The notes beneath the pieces are model-generated. The model did not search any database, was not told where the DNA came from, and saw only the letters and a list, made by a program, of their open reading frames with translations. From an uncultured Lachnospiraceae bacterium (lineage in GTDB: Bacteria > Bacillota > Clostridia > Lachnospirales > Lachnospiraceae): a stretch of 27,222 nt of DNA. Of this stretch, positions 8,095-14,794 are shown one piece after another (the first letter of the stretch is position 1; every line of letters begins with the position of its first letter). The stretch lies in assembly GCA_900553355.1 (NCBI GenBank), contig USDK01000039.1:1-27222 (forward strand), written 5' to 3'. The translations under genes were made by a program, and so were the position numbers.

Positions 8095-9018
8095 GTGAGC
8101 TACAACGGAATCCATCTGGAGAGTTCCATCTCCATCGATAAAATTTTCAGTATCCATTATTTTGAATACATGAACAACTTTTCTTTTGACGGGGAATCTC
8201 ATGATTTCTGGGAGTTTATCTGCGTAGACAAGGGAGAAGTGGAGGTTACGGCCGGCGACGAGCACCTGATTCTAAAGAAGGGAGATCTGTTGTTCCATCC
8301 GCCCAACGAATTTCATGCTGTCAGGGCCACCGGCCAGATCGCCCCGAACCTGATGGTAGCTTCTTTTGACTGCCAGGGCGAAGCCATGCAGTTTTTCCGA
8401 AAAAAATATTTCAAGATCGATAAGACAGAGCACAGCCTTCTTGCCGGTATCATCGCCGAGGCAAGATGGTGCTTTGACTGTCGGCTGGATGACCCTTATC
8501 TTCAGAATATGCCCCTGAAAAAAACGGATATGTTCGGCGCACAGCAGATGATCCGCCTGTATCTGGAGCATTTTCTGATCCACCTGATCCGCAGGTACAG
8601 CCAGCCTTCCATGTCGCCGAAGGAATTATCGCCGGAATCGCCAAAGAGCACAAAAGAAAGAAATGATATGGAGACATTGCGGCAGATCATCGAATATCTG
8701 GAACAGCACCTGAACAGTCATGTGACGATCGAACAGATCTGCAAAGACAATATCATCGGCCGCTCCCAGCTCCAGAAGCTATTTAAAGAACGATGCGGCC
8801 TGGGGATCATCGAGTATTTTTCACACATGAAAATCAATGCAGCCAAGGAAATGATTCGGACAAACCGGATGAATTTTACCCAGATTTCCGAACACCTTGG
8901 CTACACGTCGATCCACTATTTTTCACGTCAGTTTAAAAAGACCACCGGCATGACTCCTACGGAGTATGCTTCCTCCATCAAAGCCATGGCAGAAGGCCGT
9001 TTTAACGGGGAGCCTTAG
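8095..9018 (+). CDS. AraC family transcriptional regulator
   Basis: This 307-aa regulator begins at GTG (8095) with AAAGGAG 6 bases upstream. The N-terminal half (about 10-95) is a cupin-type ligand-binding domain with the typical FDGESHDFWEFICVDKGEVEV and KGDLLFHPPNEFH motifs. The C-terminal 100 residues hold two helix-turn-helix units (TIEQICKDNIIGRSQLQKLF and the IHYFSRQFKKTTGMTPTEY signature). It is transcribed away from the nucleotidyltransferase-kinase-galE operon and faces nagB, so it probably senses a sugar and activates one or both units. Its last 17 bases overlap the 3' end of nagB on the opposite strand. Confidence 0.95.
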   Translation: MSYNGIHLESSISIDKIFSIHYFEYMNNFSFDGESHDFWEFICVDKGEVEVTAGDEHLILKKGDLLFHPPNEFHAVRATGQIAPNLMVASFDCQGEAMQFFRKKYFKIDKTEHSLLAGIIAEARWCFDCRLDDPYLQNMPLKKTDMFGAQQMIRLYLEHFLIHLIRRYSQPSMSPKELSPESPKSTKERNDMETLRQIIEYLEQHLNSHVTIEQICKDNIIGRSQLQKLFKERCGLGIIEYFSHMKINAAKEMIRTNRMNFTQISEHLGYTSIHYFSRQFKKTTGMTPTEYASSIKAMAEGRFNGEP

Positions 9019-9733
9019 AAAGCGCCGCCTGATCTGCCACCACCGTCACATCCGGATGCAGCTGAAGGATGGATGCCGGGACTTCAGGAGTTACTGGCCC
9101 GAAGAAGGCCTTTGCCACCGTTTCTGCCTTATCTTCACCGCTGACTACCACCAGGATCTTCTTTGCTCTCATGATGGTCCCGATTCCCATGGTATATGCC
9201 TGACGCGGAACATCCGCCGCAGATGCAAAGAATCTCTTATTGGCCTCAATGGTGCGCTCCTGCAGGTCTACGCAGTGTGTCTCTTTGTCAAAGGCCTGGG
9301 ACGGCTCATTAAATCCGATGTGTCCGTTGTGTCCCAGTCCCAGGAGCTGCAGATCCACTCCGCCGAGAGAACGGATCAGCTCCTCATATCTTCTGCATTC
9401 CTTCTCGGCATCAGCTTCCATGCCGTTTGGAAGGTTTGTGTTTTCTGCTTTGATGTTGACCTTATCAAAGAGATTCTCGTGCATAAAATAATAATAGCTC
9501 TGGTCGTTATCTGCCGGCAGGCCTTTATACTCATCCAGATTTACCGTGTGGACCTCTGAAAAATCCAGGTCCCCTTTTTTATACCATTCTACCAGCTGGC
9601 GGTAGGTCCCCACAGGTGTAGATCCAGTGGCCAGCCCCAGGACACAGTCCGGCTTCAGGATCACCTGCGCCGAAATAATATTGGCCGCTTTTCTGCTCAT
9701 GGCGTCATAATCTTTTACCTCATAGATTCTCAT
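9002..9733 (-). CDS. nagB: Glucosamine-6-phosphate deaminase
   Basis: NagB converts glucosamine 6-phosphate to fructose 6-phosphate and ammonia, feeding amino sugars into glycolysis. The 243-aa protein has the GLATGSTPVGTY phosphate loop (33-44), NLDEY with catalytic D67, and GLGHNGHIGFNEP (132-144) with H138 and E143. The residue matching E. coli D141 is N136. The short length without the E. coli allosteric C-terminal extension suggests the Firmicute-type enzyme. AAGGAGG precedes the ATG at 9733. It follows the CBM9-like gene by 12 bases and is likely co-transcribed with it. Its 3' end overlaps the araC-type gene, with no terminator visible between them. Confidence 0.96.
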   Translation of the reverse strand: MRIYEVKDYDAMSRKAANIISAQVILKPDCVLGLATGSTPVGTYRQLVEWYKKGDLDFSEVHTVNLDEYKGLPADNDQSYYYFMHENLFDKVNIKAENTNLPNGMEADAEKECRRYEELIRSLGGVDLQLLGLGHNGHIGFNEPSQAFDKETHCVDLQERTIEANKRFFASAADVPRQAYTMGIGTIMRAKKILVVVSGEDKAETVAKAFFGPVTPEVPASILQLHPDVTVVADQAALSKAPR

Positions 9734-9745
9734 CTGATTACCTCC

Positions 9746-10366
9746 TTATACCTCTCTTCTGACAAGTTTTGCCGATGCAAAAAATTCCGGGAGATGAAAG
9801 CTTGGCGTCTCTGTCAGCACCGGCGAATAGGACGCATAGTGCTCGCAGGATGCCGTCTCGGAAATCTTGTAAAAATTACAGTGGAACACGCTTCCCTCCC
9901 CCAGCTCCAGTGGTCCATAGATCTTCTCCAGGATCTTCAGAGGAATTCTGAGTGTTATATTCCAGCTGTCCGGATCAATCTGCGCTCTGCATTCAAATTC
10001 TTTCATTTCTTCCTTTGAAAAATAAGAGCGGTAGACACGTTCCTTTCCATAAGCTGCAAGCAGCGCTCCATTGGCATTGACTTCAAAATTCACGTAAAGC
10101 GGCAGTCCTTCCCTCTCTTTTACCGAATCAAACAAGAAGAACGCTTCCATCGCACTGTCCTGATACACCGGATCCTGATCGGCAATATATGTCCTCAACG
10201 GATCTTTTTCCCGGCATACCATCTTCAGATAGAATCCGTCCTCCGGCACATATCCCAGATACCCGTAAGTCTCCGGAATCTTTTTTGTCCCCCACAGAAG
10301 CGTCTCCACCCGAAACGGCTCTACATGCTCCAGCTCCTGGCTGTTCCCAAGGATTTCCACATCCAC
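9746..10366 (-). CDS. Carbohydrate-binding family 9-like protein
   Basis: This 206-aa beta-rich protein resembles the CBM9-like/DUF1083 group. The features seen are a W/Y-rich strand pattern, AMEAFFLFD, LPLYVNFEVNANGALLAAYG, and DSWNITLRIPLKILE followed by HCNFYKISE. No signal peptide is present, so it is predicted to be cytoplasmic. I chose the GTG at 10366 because GAGAGGG lies 8 bases upstream. An in-frame TTG at 10417 would start almost at the transcription start. It precedes nagB in one operon, suggesting a role in sensing or handling a sugar or glycan. Substrate and activity are unknown. Confidence 0.75.
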   Translation of the reverse strand: MDVEILGNSQELEHVEPFRVETLLWGTKKIPETYGYLGYVPEDGFYLKMVCREKDPLRTYIADQDPVYQDSAMEAFFLFDSVKEREGLPLYVNFEVNANGALLAAYGKERVYRSYFSKEEMKEFECRAQIDPDSWNITLRIPLKILEKIYGPLELGEGSVFHCNFYKISETASCEHYASYSPVLTETPSFHLPEFFASAKLVRREV

Positions 10367-10407
10367 AGGCTTTCCCTCTCTTTCATTTCTATTGCAATCT
10401 TGAACCC

Positions 10408-10436
10408 ATAGTATCAAAAAGGATTTTCAAAAACAA
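10408..10436 (-). promoter_or_regulatory. Promoter of the CBM9-like gene and nagB
   Basis: On the minus strand TTGTTT (10431-10436) and TACTAT (10408-10413) are 17 bp apart. The start predicted near 10401 gives a leader of about 35 nt to the GTG at 10366. This argues against the in-frame TTG at 10417. Confidence 0.55.
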
Positions 10437-10484
10437 GATTGTGCAAATCTATTCCCACGAATGTGCAAAAAAATTGACTAATCG

Positions 10485-10573
10485 TCCACTTAGGGACAGG
10501 GCAAAACACAAAAGGGACACCCCGGAACGCGATTGGGGACGTACACCTTTTGCGTTGGTGTACGTCCCCAATC
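10485..10573. repeat. REP-like palindromic element with GGGGACG ends
   Basis: A perfect 17-bp inverted repeat (10531-10547 and 10557-10573) with a 9-base loop begins ATTGGGGACGTACACC. It is preceded by GGGACA-type direct repeats (about 10492 and 10514). A second palindrome sharing ATTGGGGACG lies at 25823-25874. Such dispersed palindromes are known in many bacteria as REP/RAYT-mobilised elements. That assignment is by resemblance only. It occupies the gap between the CBM9-like gene and the rpsR terminator. Confidence 0.65.
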
Positions 10574-10574
10574 A

Positions 10575-10616
10575 AAAAGCCTTCAAGTACTGCTTTTTCA
10601 GTACTTAAAGGCTTTT
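10575..10616 (-). terminator. Terminator of the rpsF-ssb-rpsR operon
   Basis: AAAAGCCTT-c-AAGTACTG (10575-10592) pairs with CAGTACTT-a-AAGGCTTTT (10599-10616), an 18-bp stem with one mismatch. On the minus strand the descending arm ends in TTTTT, 23 bases after the rpsR stop. Confidence 0.88.
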
Positions 10617-10638
10617 CATTCATACGCGACTAATTAAA

Positions 10639-10905
10639 TTACTCCTGTACGTATGGCATCAGTGCGATGTGACGTGCTCTCTTGATTGCAACAGTCAGCG
10701 CTCTCTGATGTTTTGCACAGTTTCCTGTGATTCTTCTCGGAAGGATCTTTCCTCTTTCAGAGATGTATTTTCTTAACTTAGCTACATCCTTGTAATCGAT
10801 CTCGTTGTTTTCCTTGCCACAGAATACACAAACTTTTTTTCTTCTGCGTCCGCCTGGTCTTCTCTTGAAGCCGCCTTCCGGACGAGCTGCTTTATCGTAA
10901 GCCAT
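10639..10905 (-). CDS. rpsR: 30S ribosomal protein S18, zinc-binding (C+) form
   Basis: S18 binds the platform of the small subunit as a heterodimer with S6. The 88-aa protein has the conserved core EIDYKDVAKLRKYISERGKI and RRITGNCAKHQR. The N-terminal CVFC and the later C-x2-H in NCAKHQ form the metal site of the zinc-type (C+) S18. Many bacteria carry a C- form instead. The ATG at 10905 has AAGGAG about 10 bases upstream. The frame extends 8 codons further but without a better site. It is the last gene of rpsF-ssb-rpsR, although a 129-bp gap separates it from ssb. Confidence 0.97.
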   Translation of the reverse strand: MAYDKAARPEGGFKRRPGGRRRKKVCVFCGKENNEIDYKDVAKLRKYISERGKILPRRITGNCAKHQRALTVAIKRARHIALMPYVQE

Positions 10906-11034
10906 GATTTGACTCTCCTTTCTTTTCATACAATGAAGTTCTTTTTCCTAACGCTCGAAATTACCTCGCTAAAGAAAAAGAACTAACTTCGCACTAAGCT
11001 CATGCTTCGTTTACACTCGCATTCGCCAAGTGCT
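10906..11034. repeat. Intergenic imperfect inverted repeat between ssb and rpsR
   Basis: This gap is unusually long for adjacent genes of this operon. GAAGTTCTTTTTC (10935-10947) pairs with GAAAAAGAAC-taa-CTTC (10974-10990), leaving a 26-base loop. The ssb-proximal part (10991-11034) contains GCACTAAG and CCAAGTGC, which can also pair. It could be an intra-operon processing or regulatory structure, or a dispersed repeat. I see no coding potential. Confidence 0.4.
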
Positions 11035-11490
11035 CTAGTTAAATGGTAATTCTTCATCAATTCCATCCGGAATATTCATGAAGCCGTCTCCAGCATCAGC
11101 TGCCGGCGCCGGAGCCGGTGAAGGGGCCGCCGAATGGAAACTTCCCATGTTGGCATCGCTGACAGACTTGCTCTCTGCGAACTCCTGATCCTCCACTACC
11201 ACATCTGTGGTGTAGACTTTCTGACCATCTCTGTTGGTATAGCTTCCTGTCTGAATCCGTCCGGTCACAATGATCTTCAGGCCCTGGCGGAAATACTTCT
11301 CCGCAAACTCAGCGCTTCTTCCAAATGCAACGCATCCGATAAAGTCTGCCGTCTGGTCACCGTCTCCTCCGCGGCGGAACCGTCTGTCCACTGCAAGCGT
11401 ATATCTTGCAACCGCTGTCGGATTATCTCCCTGTGAATACCGGATTTCCGGGTCTCTTGTTAAGCGTCCCATCAAAATTACTTTATTCAT
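11035..11490 (-). CDS. ssb: Single-stranded DNA-binding protein
   Basis: SSB coats single-stranded DNA at forks and recruits repair and replication proteins. The 151-aa protein has an N-terminal OB fold (1-105: MNKVILMGRLTRDPEIRY, YTLAVDRRF, FIGCVAFGRSAEFAEKY, GLKIIVTGRIQTGSYTN), a linker rich in Ala and Pro (about 118-133), and an acidic tip DEELPF followed by one extra Asn. The tip normally binds partner proteins and usually ends in Phe, so the terminal Asn is a small oddity. AGAGG precedes the ATG at 11490. It is 20 bases after rpsF. Confidence 0.97.
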   Translation of the reverse strand: MNKVILMGRLTRDPEIRYSQGDNPTAVARYTLAVDRRFRRGGDGDQTADFIGCVAFGRSAEFAEKYFRQGLKIIVTGRIQTGSYTNRDGQKVYTTDVVVEDQEFAESKSVSDANMGSFHSAAPSPAPAPAADAGDGFMNIPDGIDEELPFN

Positions 11491-11510
11491 ATCTTACCTC
11501 TACTTCCTGC

Positions 11511-11804
11511 TTATGCTTCCTGTCTAACGCATAAATATCTGATTACGTTGTCCATGATGCGGATTCTCTGTTCGATCTCGCCTGGAACTGTAGCATCAGC
11601 CTCGAAGTGGATGAAATAGTAGTATGCTTCTTTCATCTTCTGAATCTCGTAAGCTAATTTCTTCTTACCCCATTCATCAACGTCAGAGATCTGGCCGCCG
11701 AAACGCTCTACTAAAGCTTTTACTCTTTCGATTACCTGTGCTCTTTCGTCATCTTCGATTTTTGCACTGACAACAACCGCTAATTCATATTTGTTCATCG
11801 TCAT
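11511..11804 (-). CDS. rpsF: 30S ribosomal protein S6
   Basis: S6 pairs with S18 on the small subunit platform. The protein is 97 aa from the ATG at 11804, which begins MTMNKYELAVVVSAK. The conserved core is VEDEWGKKKLAYEIQK-like (here VDEWGKKKLAYEIQKMKEAYY). Two starts are close: 11804 lies 5 bases after AAGGAGG and 11798 (MNKYEL, the usual family start) lies 11 bases after it. A GTG at 11810 overlaps the binding site and is unlikely. It leads rpsF-ssb-rpsR and has its own promoter and a structured 5' leader. Confidence 0.95.
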   Translation of the reverse strand: MTMNKYELAVVVSAKIEDDERAQVIERVKALVERFGGQISDVDEWGKKKLAYEIQKMKEAYYYFIHFEADATVPGEIEQRIRIMDNVIRYLCVRQEA

Positions 11805-11857
11805 CTGCACCTCCTTCTGGTCTTTTGGCCCCCGTATATCTTAGTGGGAGCAAGGAT

Positions 11858-11882
11858 TTCTGCCGGATATTTCCCGACAGAA
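11858..11882 (-). promoter_or_regulatory. rpsF 5' leader hairpin, candidate S6:S18 autoregulatory element
   Basis: TTCTGTCGG and CCGGCAGAA form a 9-bp stem (one G-U pair) with a 7-base loop about 15 nt after the predicted transcript start. A second CTCCC/GGGGG pairing follows before the ribosome binding site. S6:S18 complexes are known to bind rpsF leaders in many bacteria. I cannot verify the consensus here, so the assignment is by position and structure. Confidence 0.45.
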
Positions 11883-11902
11883 TTCATGTATCACGGTTTA
11901 CT

Positions 11903-11931
11903 ATGATAACATATTCTGGTGCCCGTTTCAA
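11903..11931 (-). promoter_or_regulatory. rpsF operon promoter
   Basis: On the minus strand TTGAAA (11926-11931) and TATCAT (11903-11908) have a 17-bp spacer. The -35 overlaps the final codons of the DUF951 gene. The predicted leader is about 90 nt. Confidence 0.65.
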
Positions 11932-12125
11932 GCCTTTTTCTTCAAATCTTTCGTATTTTTCTCCACGATACGGCGCGCGATCATAATCTGATGACCGCAG
12001 CCCTGACACTTCAGCCGGAAATCCGCCCCGACTCTTAGAATCTCCCATTCTCTGCTTCCGCAGGGATGGGGCTTTTTCAGTGTTACGATATCGCCCACTT
12101 CATATATATATTCCTTTTTCATCAC
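11928..12125 (-). CDS. DUF951 family small protein
   Basis: This 65-aa protein shows the very conserved DUF951 pattern: YEVGDIVTLKKPHPCGSREWEILRVGADFRLKCQGCGHQIMI (given here in parts as EVGDIVTLKKPHPCGS and GADFRLKCQGCGHQIM). A CQGC pair plus the earlier PHPC cysteine suggests metal binding. The family has no established function and is often found near rpsF in Firmicutes. Its ATG overlaps the sortase stop as ATGA, implying translational coupling. The alternative start is the next codon, also ATG. It ends the cysteine desulfidase-sortase-DUF951 operon. Confidence 0.93.
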   Translation of the reverse strand: MMKKEYIYEVGDIVTLKKPHPCGSREWEILRVGADFRLKCQGCGHQIMIARRIVEKNTKDLKKKA

Positions 12126-12922
12126 TCGCTTTGATTCACCTCACTCTCCTTCACCCCGCGCACAACAAACCGGTGTTCATCACTGGCGCTGGTGCAGGTG
12201 GATAACGTGACGATCGTATCGTCAGTCGTCACTTCCACGCCCGTATCATACAGGGCCGTCTCTTTTGTCATATCCAGAAATGCCTGATAGTCTTCATCTG
12301 ATGCAAAGGAGGTCAGATACGTATCCGATGTATCTTCCACCTGACCTGCCGAATAGATATGATAGGTAATCTCTCTTCCATCCGGCGTATAGATATAAAA
12401 GTACGGATTGCTCTCATAGAAAGACTGTTCCTCATAGTCCTGCAGATGCCGGAACATCGAGCCGTCCCTCATCCGGTGTCCATAAATGATAGAATTTCTG
12501 TCCGAAAAATCCGGGCTATTCCCAACATTCAGGAAAATAGCTCCAAGTGTATTTTCATTTGCCGAAAATGTCCTGTGCAGATATTCCTCATTATCCTTTC
12601 CCTGAACAACAGGATAATTAATCTCCGACGGCTCCGGCGAAAACCGGATCCAGCCGATGGTATCCGGATTGACAGCGAGAAGCTCATCAAAATTCACCCG
12701 GAACTGCCCCTCATCCTCTCCGTCTCCGCCAGCGTTCTCGATTGCCAGCTCTCTGACCTGTTCATATTCACTTCTTCCATCCAGATATCCTTTTATAATC
12801 TGGAACAGCTGAAATGCTGACACTGCAAACACAATCAGGGCCAGCACCAGTATCAGATTCAGAATCAGACTGCTCTTTTTCTTTGCTTTCTTTCTTCCTC
12901 TGTGATATTTCTTTTCCGCCAT
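12122..12922 (-). CDS. srtB: Class B sortase
   Basis: Sortases are membrane transpeptidases that cut a C-terminal sorting motif and link surface proteins to the cell wall. The 266-aa protein has a basic N-terminus, one signal-anchor helix (18-42), and the extracellular beta-barrel domain. Catalytic residues are H149 in YGHRM, C243 in TLSTC, and R251 in DEHRFVVRG. The INYPVVQGKDNEEYLHRTF segment is typical of class B. No substrate gene with a sorting signal lies in this window. It follows the desulfidase by 10 bases and overlaps the DUF951 gene by 4. The name refers to class B, not to a proven heme-uptake role. Confidence 0.93.
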   Translation of the reverse strand: MAEKKYHRGRKKAKKKSSLILNLILVLALIVFAVSAFQLFQIIKGYLDGRSEYEQVRELAIENAGGDGEDEGQFRVNFDELLAVNPDTIGWIRFSPEPSEINYPVVQGKDNEEYLHRTFSANENTLGAIFLNVGNSPDFSDRNSIIYGHRMRDGSMFRHLQDYEEQSFYESNPYFYIYTPDGREITYHIYSAGQVEDTSDTYLTSFASDEDYQAFLDMTKETALYDTGVEVTTDDTIVTLSTCTSASDEHRFVVRGVKESEVNQSE

Positions 12923-12932
12923 ATTGTCCTTT

Positions 12933-14219
12933 CTAGTTCTTCTGCTCCATGATGTCTACAATCGTTTTTTCTGTACCGGTCATACCAGGCGAAGCGATCA
13001 GTCCCATATAGCGCATGGTGTCCTCCGGAGTCTTTCCATTGATTCCGTGGATCGCCTCGATGCTGATCTTTTGAAGTGCCAGATCTACCGACCGGAACGC
13101 CGCATCCACGGCAACGATCCCCTTCATCGCGCATCCGTGATTCCCACCGTCACAGATCATGCCGGTCAGCCCGCTCGCCATATTTCGGATCACCCTTTCA
13201 ATCGCTTCCTCATCTGCCCCTCTCATAAAAGCCAGGCCACAGGCCATCCCTGTGCCTGCCGCAATCCCACATCCGCAGAATGCAGACAGCCTGCCGGAAT
13301 ATTCCTTGATATACATGGTGATCAGATAACTAAGTGCCGCAGCCCGAAGAAGCGTCTCTTCTCCAGCCCCCTCTACCTGCCAGCAGGCATAGAGAGGCAT
13401 CGTAGCGATAATCCCATGGGCTCCGCTGCCTGTAATACTCATGGCCGGACGGCTAAGTCCCAGCACCCGTGCCTCTATCGCACCATTACAGAGGAGCTGT
13501 GCCGTTTTCAGAGTGTCATTGGAAATCTTCTCTCCGCCGTTTTCCTTTAAAAGCTGCGCAGCGATCACGGCTCTCCCGGACTCCAGCCCTTCCTCTAAAA
13601 GCTCCAGATTCATAGAGAACGCTTCCCGGATAAAGTCAATTTCCCCGATCGGCACGCGCCGGACATAATCCAGGATCTCATGCACGGAATACCGGTGGAT
13701 TAACGGCTCTTCTTCTGTCTTCTGGTCCTCCGGAAGGCTCTTTTGCTCCTGCCCGGCGCTCCAGATACACGTCCCGTTTTTTTCAATTTCCACAATATTA
13801 GTATGGCTTCCCCGGATGTGTACCGCACAGGTATCCGTCTCCGTCTCGACCACAGCATCAATGGTGATCTCAGACCCGATATGATCCAGTACCGCCTCGA
13901 CCATTCCCTGTTCCACCATCTGAGCCGCCTTTTCATCATCCGCCCTGCTGATGCCGTCCAGCGACTCCAGCCCCTTCTGTGGATCTGCGGCCACAGCCCC
14001 GAGCGCTGCCGCATACAGATTCCCAAAACGAGACGATCCCGGAATTCCACAGGTAAACGCATTCTTATACATACCTGAATTTAACGCCACACGTATATGC
14101 TTCACCTCACCGGATGTATATTTTTTCGCGCTGGCCACCGCAAATGCAATGGCCCCCGGCTCTGTCACTCCAAGCGCCGGCTTCATGTCTTCCCGGATCA
14201 ATCTGGTCAGTTCTTCCAT
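12933..14219 (-). CDS. cyuA: L-cysteine desulfidase / UPF0597 (CyuA/CdsB-like)
   Basis: Members of this family are [4Fe-4S] enzymes that break L-cysteine to pyruvate, ammonia and sulfide. They are related to the serine dehydratase alpha domain. The 428-aa length fits. Visible family signatures are LGVTEPGAIAFAVA (16-29), FTCGIPGS with C57, FCGCGIAAGTGMACGL and GMICDGGNHGCAMK, which carry candidate cluster cysteines. GGAAGGAAGG stands before the ATG at 14219 and an extended -10 (TGATATAAT, hexamer at 14263-14268) lies upstream. It is cytoplasmic and leads the operon with sortase and DUF951. Those partners do not obviously share its pathway. Serine deaminase activity is an alternative. Confidence 0.88.
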   Translation of the reverse strand: MEELTRLIREDMKPALGVTEPGAIAFAVASAKKYTSGEVKHIRVALNSGMYKNAFTCGIPGSSRFGNLYAAALGAVAADPQKGLESLDGISRADDEKAAQMVEQGMVEAVLDHIGSEITIDAVVETETDTCAVHIRGSHTNIVEIEKNGTCIWSAGQEQKSLPEDQKTEEEPLIHRYSVHEILDYVRRVPIGEIDFIREAFSMNLELLEEGLESGRAVIAAQLLKENGGEKISNDTLKTAQLLCNGAIEARVLGLSRPAMSITGSGAHGIIATMPLYACWQVEGAGEETLLRAAALSYLITMYIKEYSGRLSAFCGCGIAAGTGMACGLAFMRGADEEAIERVIRNMASGLTGMICDGGNHGCAMKGIVAVDAAFRSVDLALQKISIEAIHGINGKTPEDTMRYMGLIASPGMTGTEKTIVDIMEQKN

Positions 14220-14262
14220 CCGTTTTCCTTCCTTCCCATCACTTCAGACCTCATTTACCGCA

Positions 14263-14271
14263 ATTATATCA
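14263..14271 (-). promoter_or_regulatory. Extended -10 promoter of the desulfidase operon
   Basis: On the minus strand TGATATAAT is an extended -10 element. The -35 position has no clear match. The predicted start is about 37 nt upstream of the ATG at 14219. Confidence 0.5.
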
Positions 14272-14311
14272 CATCACCGGAAAACTTTATATATTTTTTA
14301 TCGGCAGTTTA

Positions 14312-14339
14312 TTGACTTTCGCCAGACATGTTCTATGAT
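14312..14339 (+). promoter_or_regulatory. Promoter of the zinc-ribbon/flavodoxin unit
   Basis: TTGACT (14312-14317) and TATGAT (14334-14339) have a 16-bp spacer. The start falls near 14346, about 30 nt before the TTG start codon at 14377. Confidence 0.6.
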
Positions 14340-14376
14340 TAAAATCATGAGATTTAATTTTAGGAGTGTGAAAACT

Positions 14377-14772
14377 TTGAGAGAAAAACTAATGCAGTTC
14401 ATGTATGGAAGGTATGGCATAGACTCTCTTGGGAAATGCCTGGTCATCGTTGGTCTGGCGGCCATGCTGATCGCCGGATGGACTGACAGCCTCGTTCTGG
14501 TCGCCCTGTCCTGGGCCTGCCTCATTTATGCGTATTTCCGGATGTTCTCCCGGAATATTTACAGGCGGTCCTCTGAAAACCAGTGGTACCTGAACAAAAC
14601 CTACCGTCTGCGGACCTTTTTCCTGCGGCAGAAGAATCTGATGCAGCAGAGAAAAACCCACCACATCTATAAATGCCCGGTCTGCAGGCAGAAAATCCGG
14701 GTTCCAAGAGGCAAGGGACGCATCGAGATCCGGTGTCCGAAATGCAATGCCACATTTATCAAAAAAAGTTAA
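14377..14772 (+). CDS. Membrane protein with C-terminal zinc ribbon
   Basis: This 131-aa protein begins with TTG at 14377, 10 bases after AGGAG. The in-frame codons further upstream precede the predicted transcription start. Residues 1-15 are basic and include FMYGRYG. Two hydrophobic stretches (about 20-55) form a helical hairpin or two short membrane helices. The C-terminal part has a CPVC...RCPKC zinc ribbon in YKCPVCRQKIRVPRGKGRIE. Similar small proteins are common in Lachnospiraceae, but I know of no assigned function. It probably lies at the inner face of the membrane. The flavodoxin gene follows after 22 bases and may be co-transcribed. Confidence 0.8.
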   Translation: MREKLMQFMYGRYGIDSLGKCLVIVGLAAMLIAGWTDSLVLVALSWACLIYAYFRMFSRNIYRRSSENQWYLNKTYRLRTFFLRQKNLMQQRKTHHIYKCPVCRQKIRVPRGKGRIEIRCPKCNATFIKKS

Positions 14773-14794
14773 TGTATAGAAAGGAAGCGCCATT

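Noticed and set aside
13951..14376. Upstream extension of the zinc-ribbon membrane protein
   Set aside because: It overlaps the desulfidase gene on the other strand and lies upstream of the promoter at 14312-14339. The TTG at 14377 has a good ribosome binding site.
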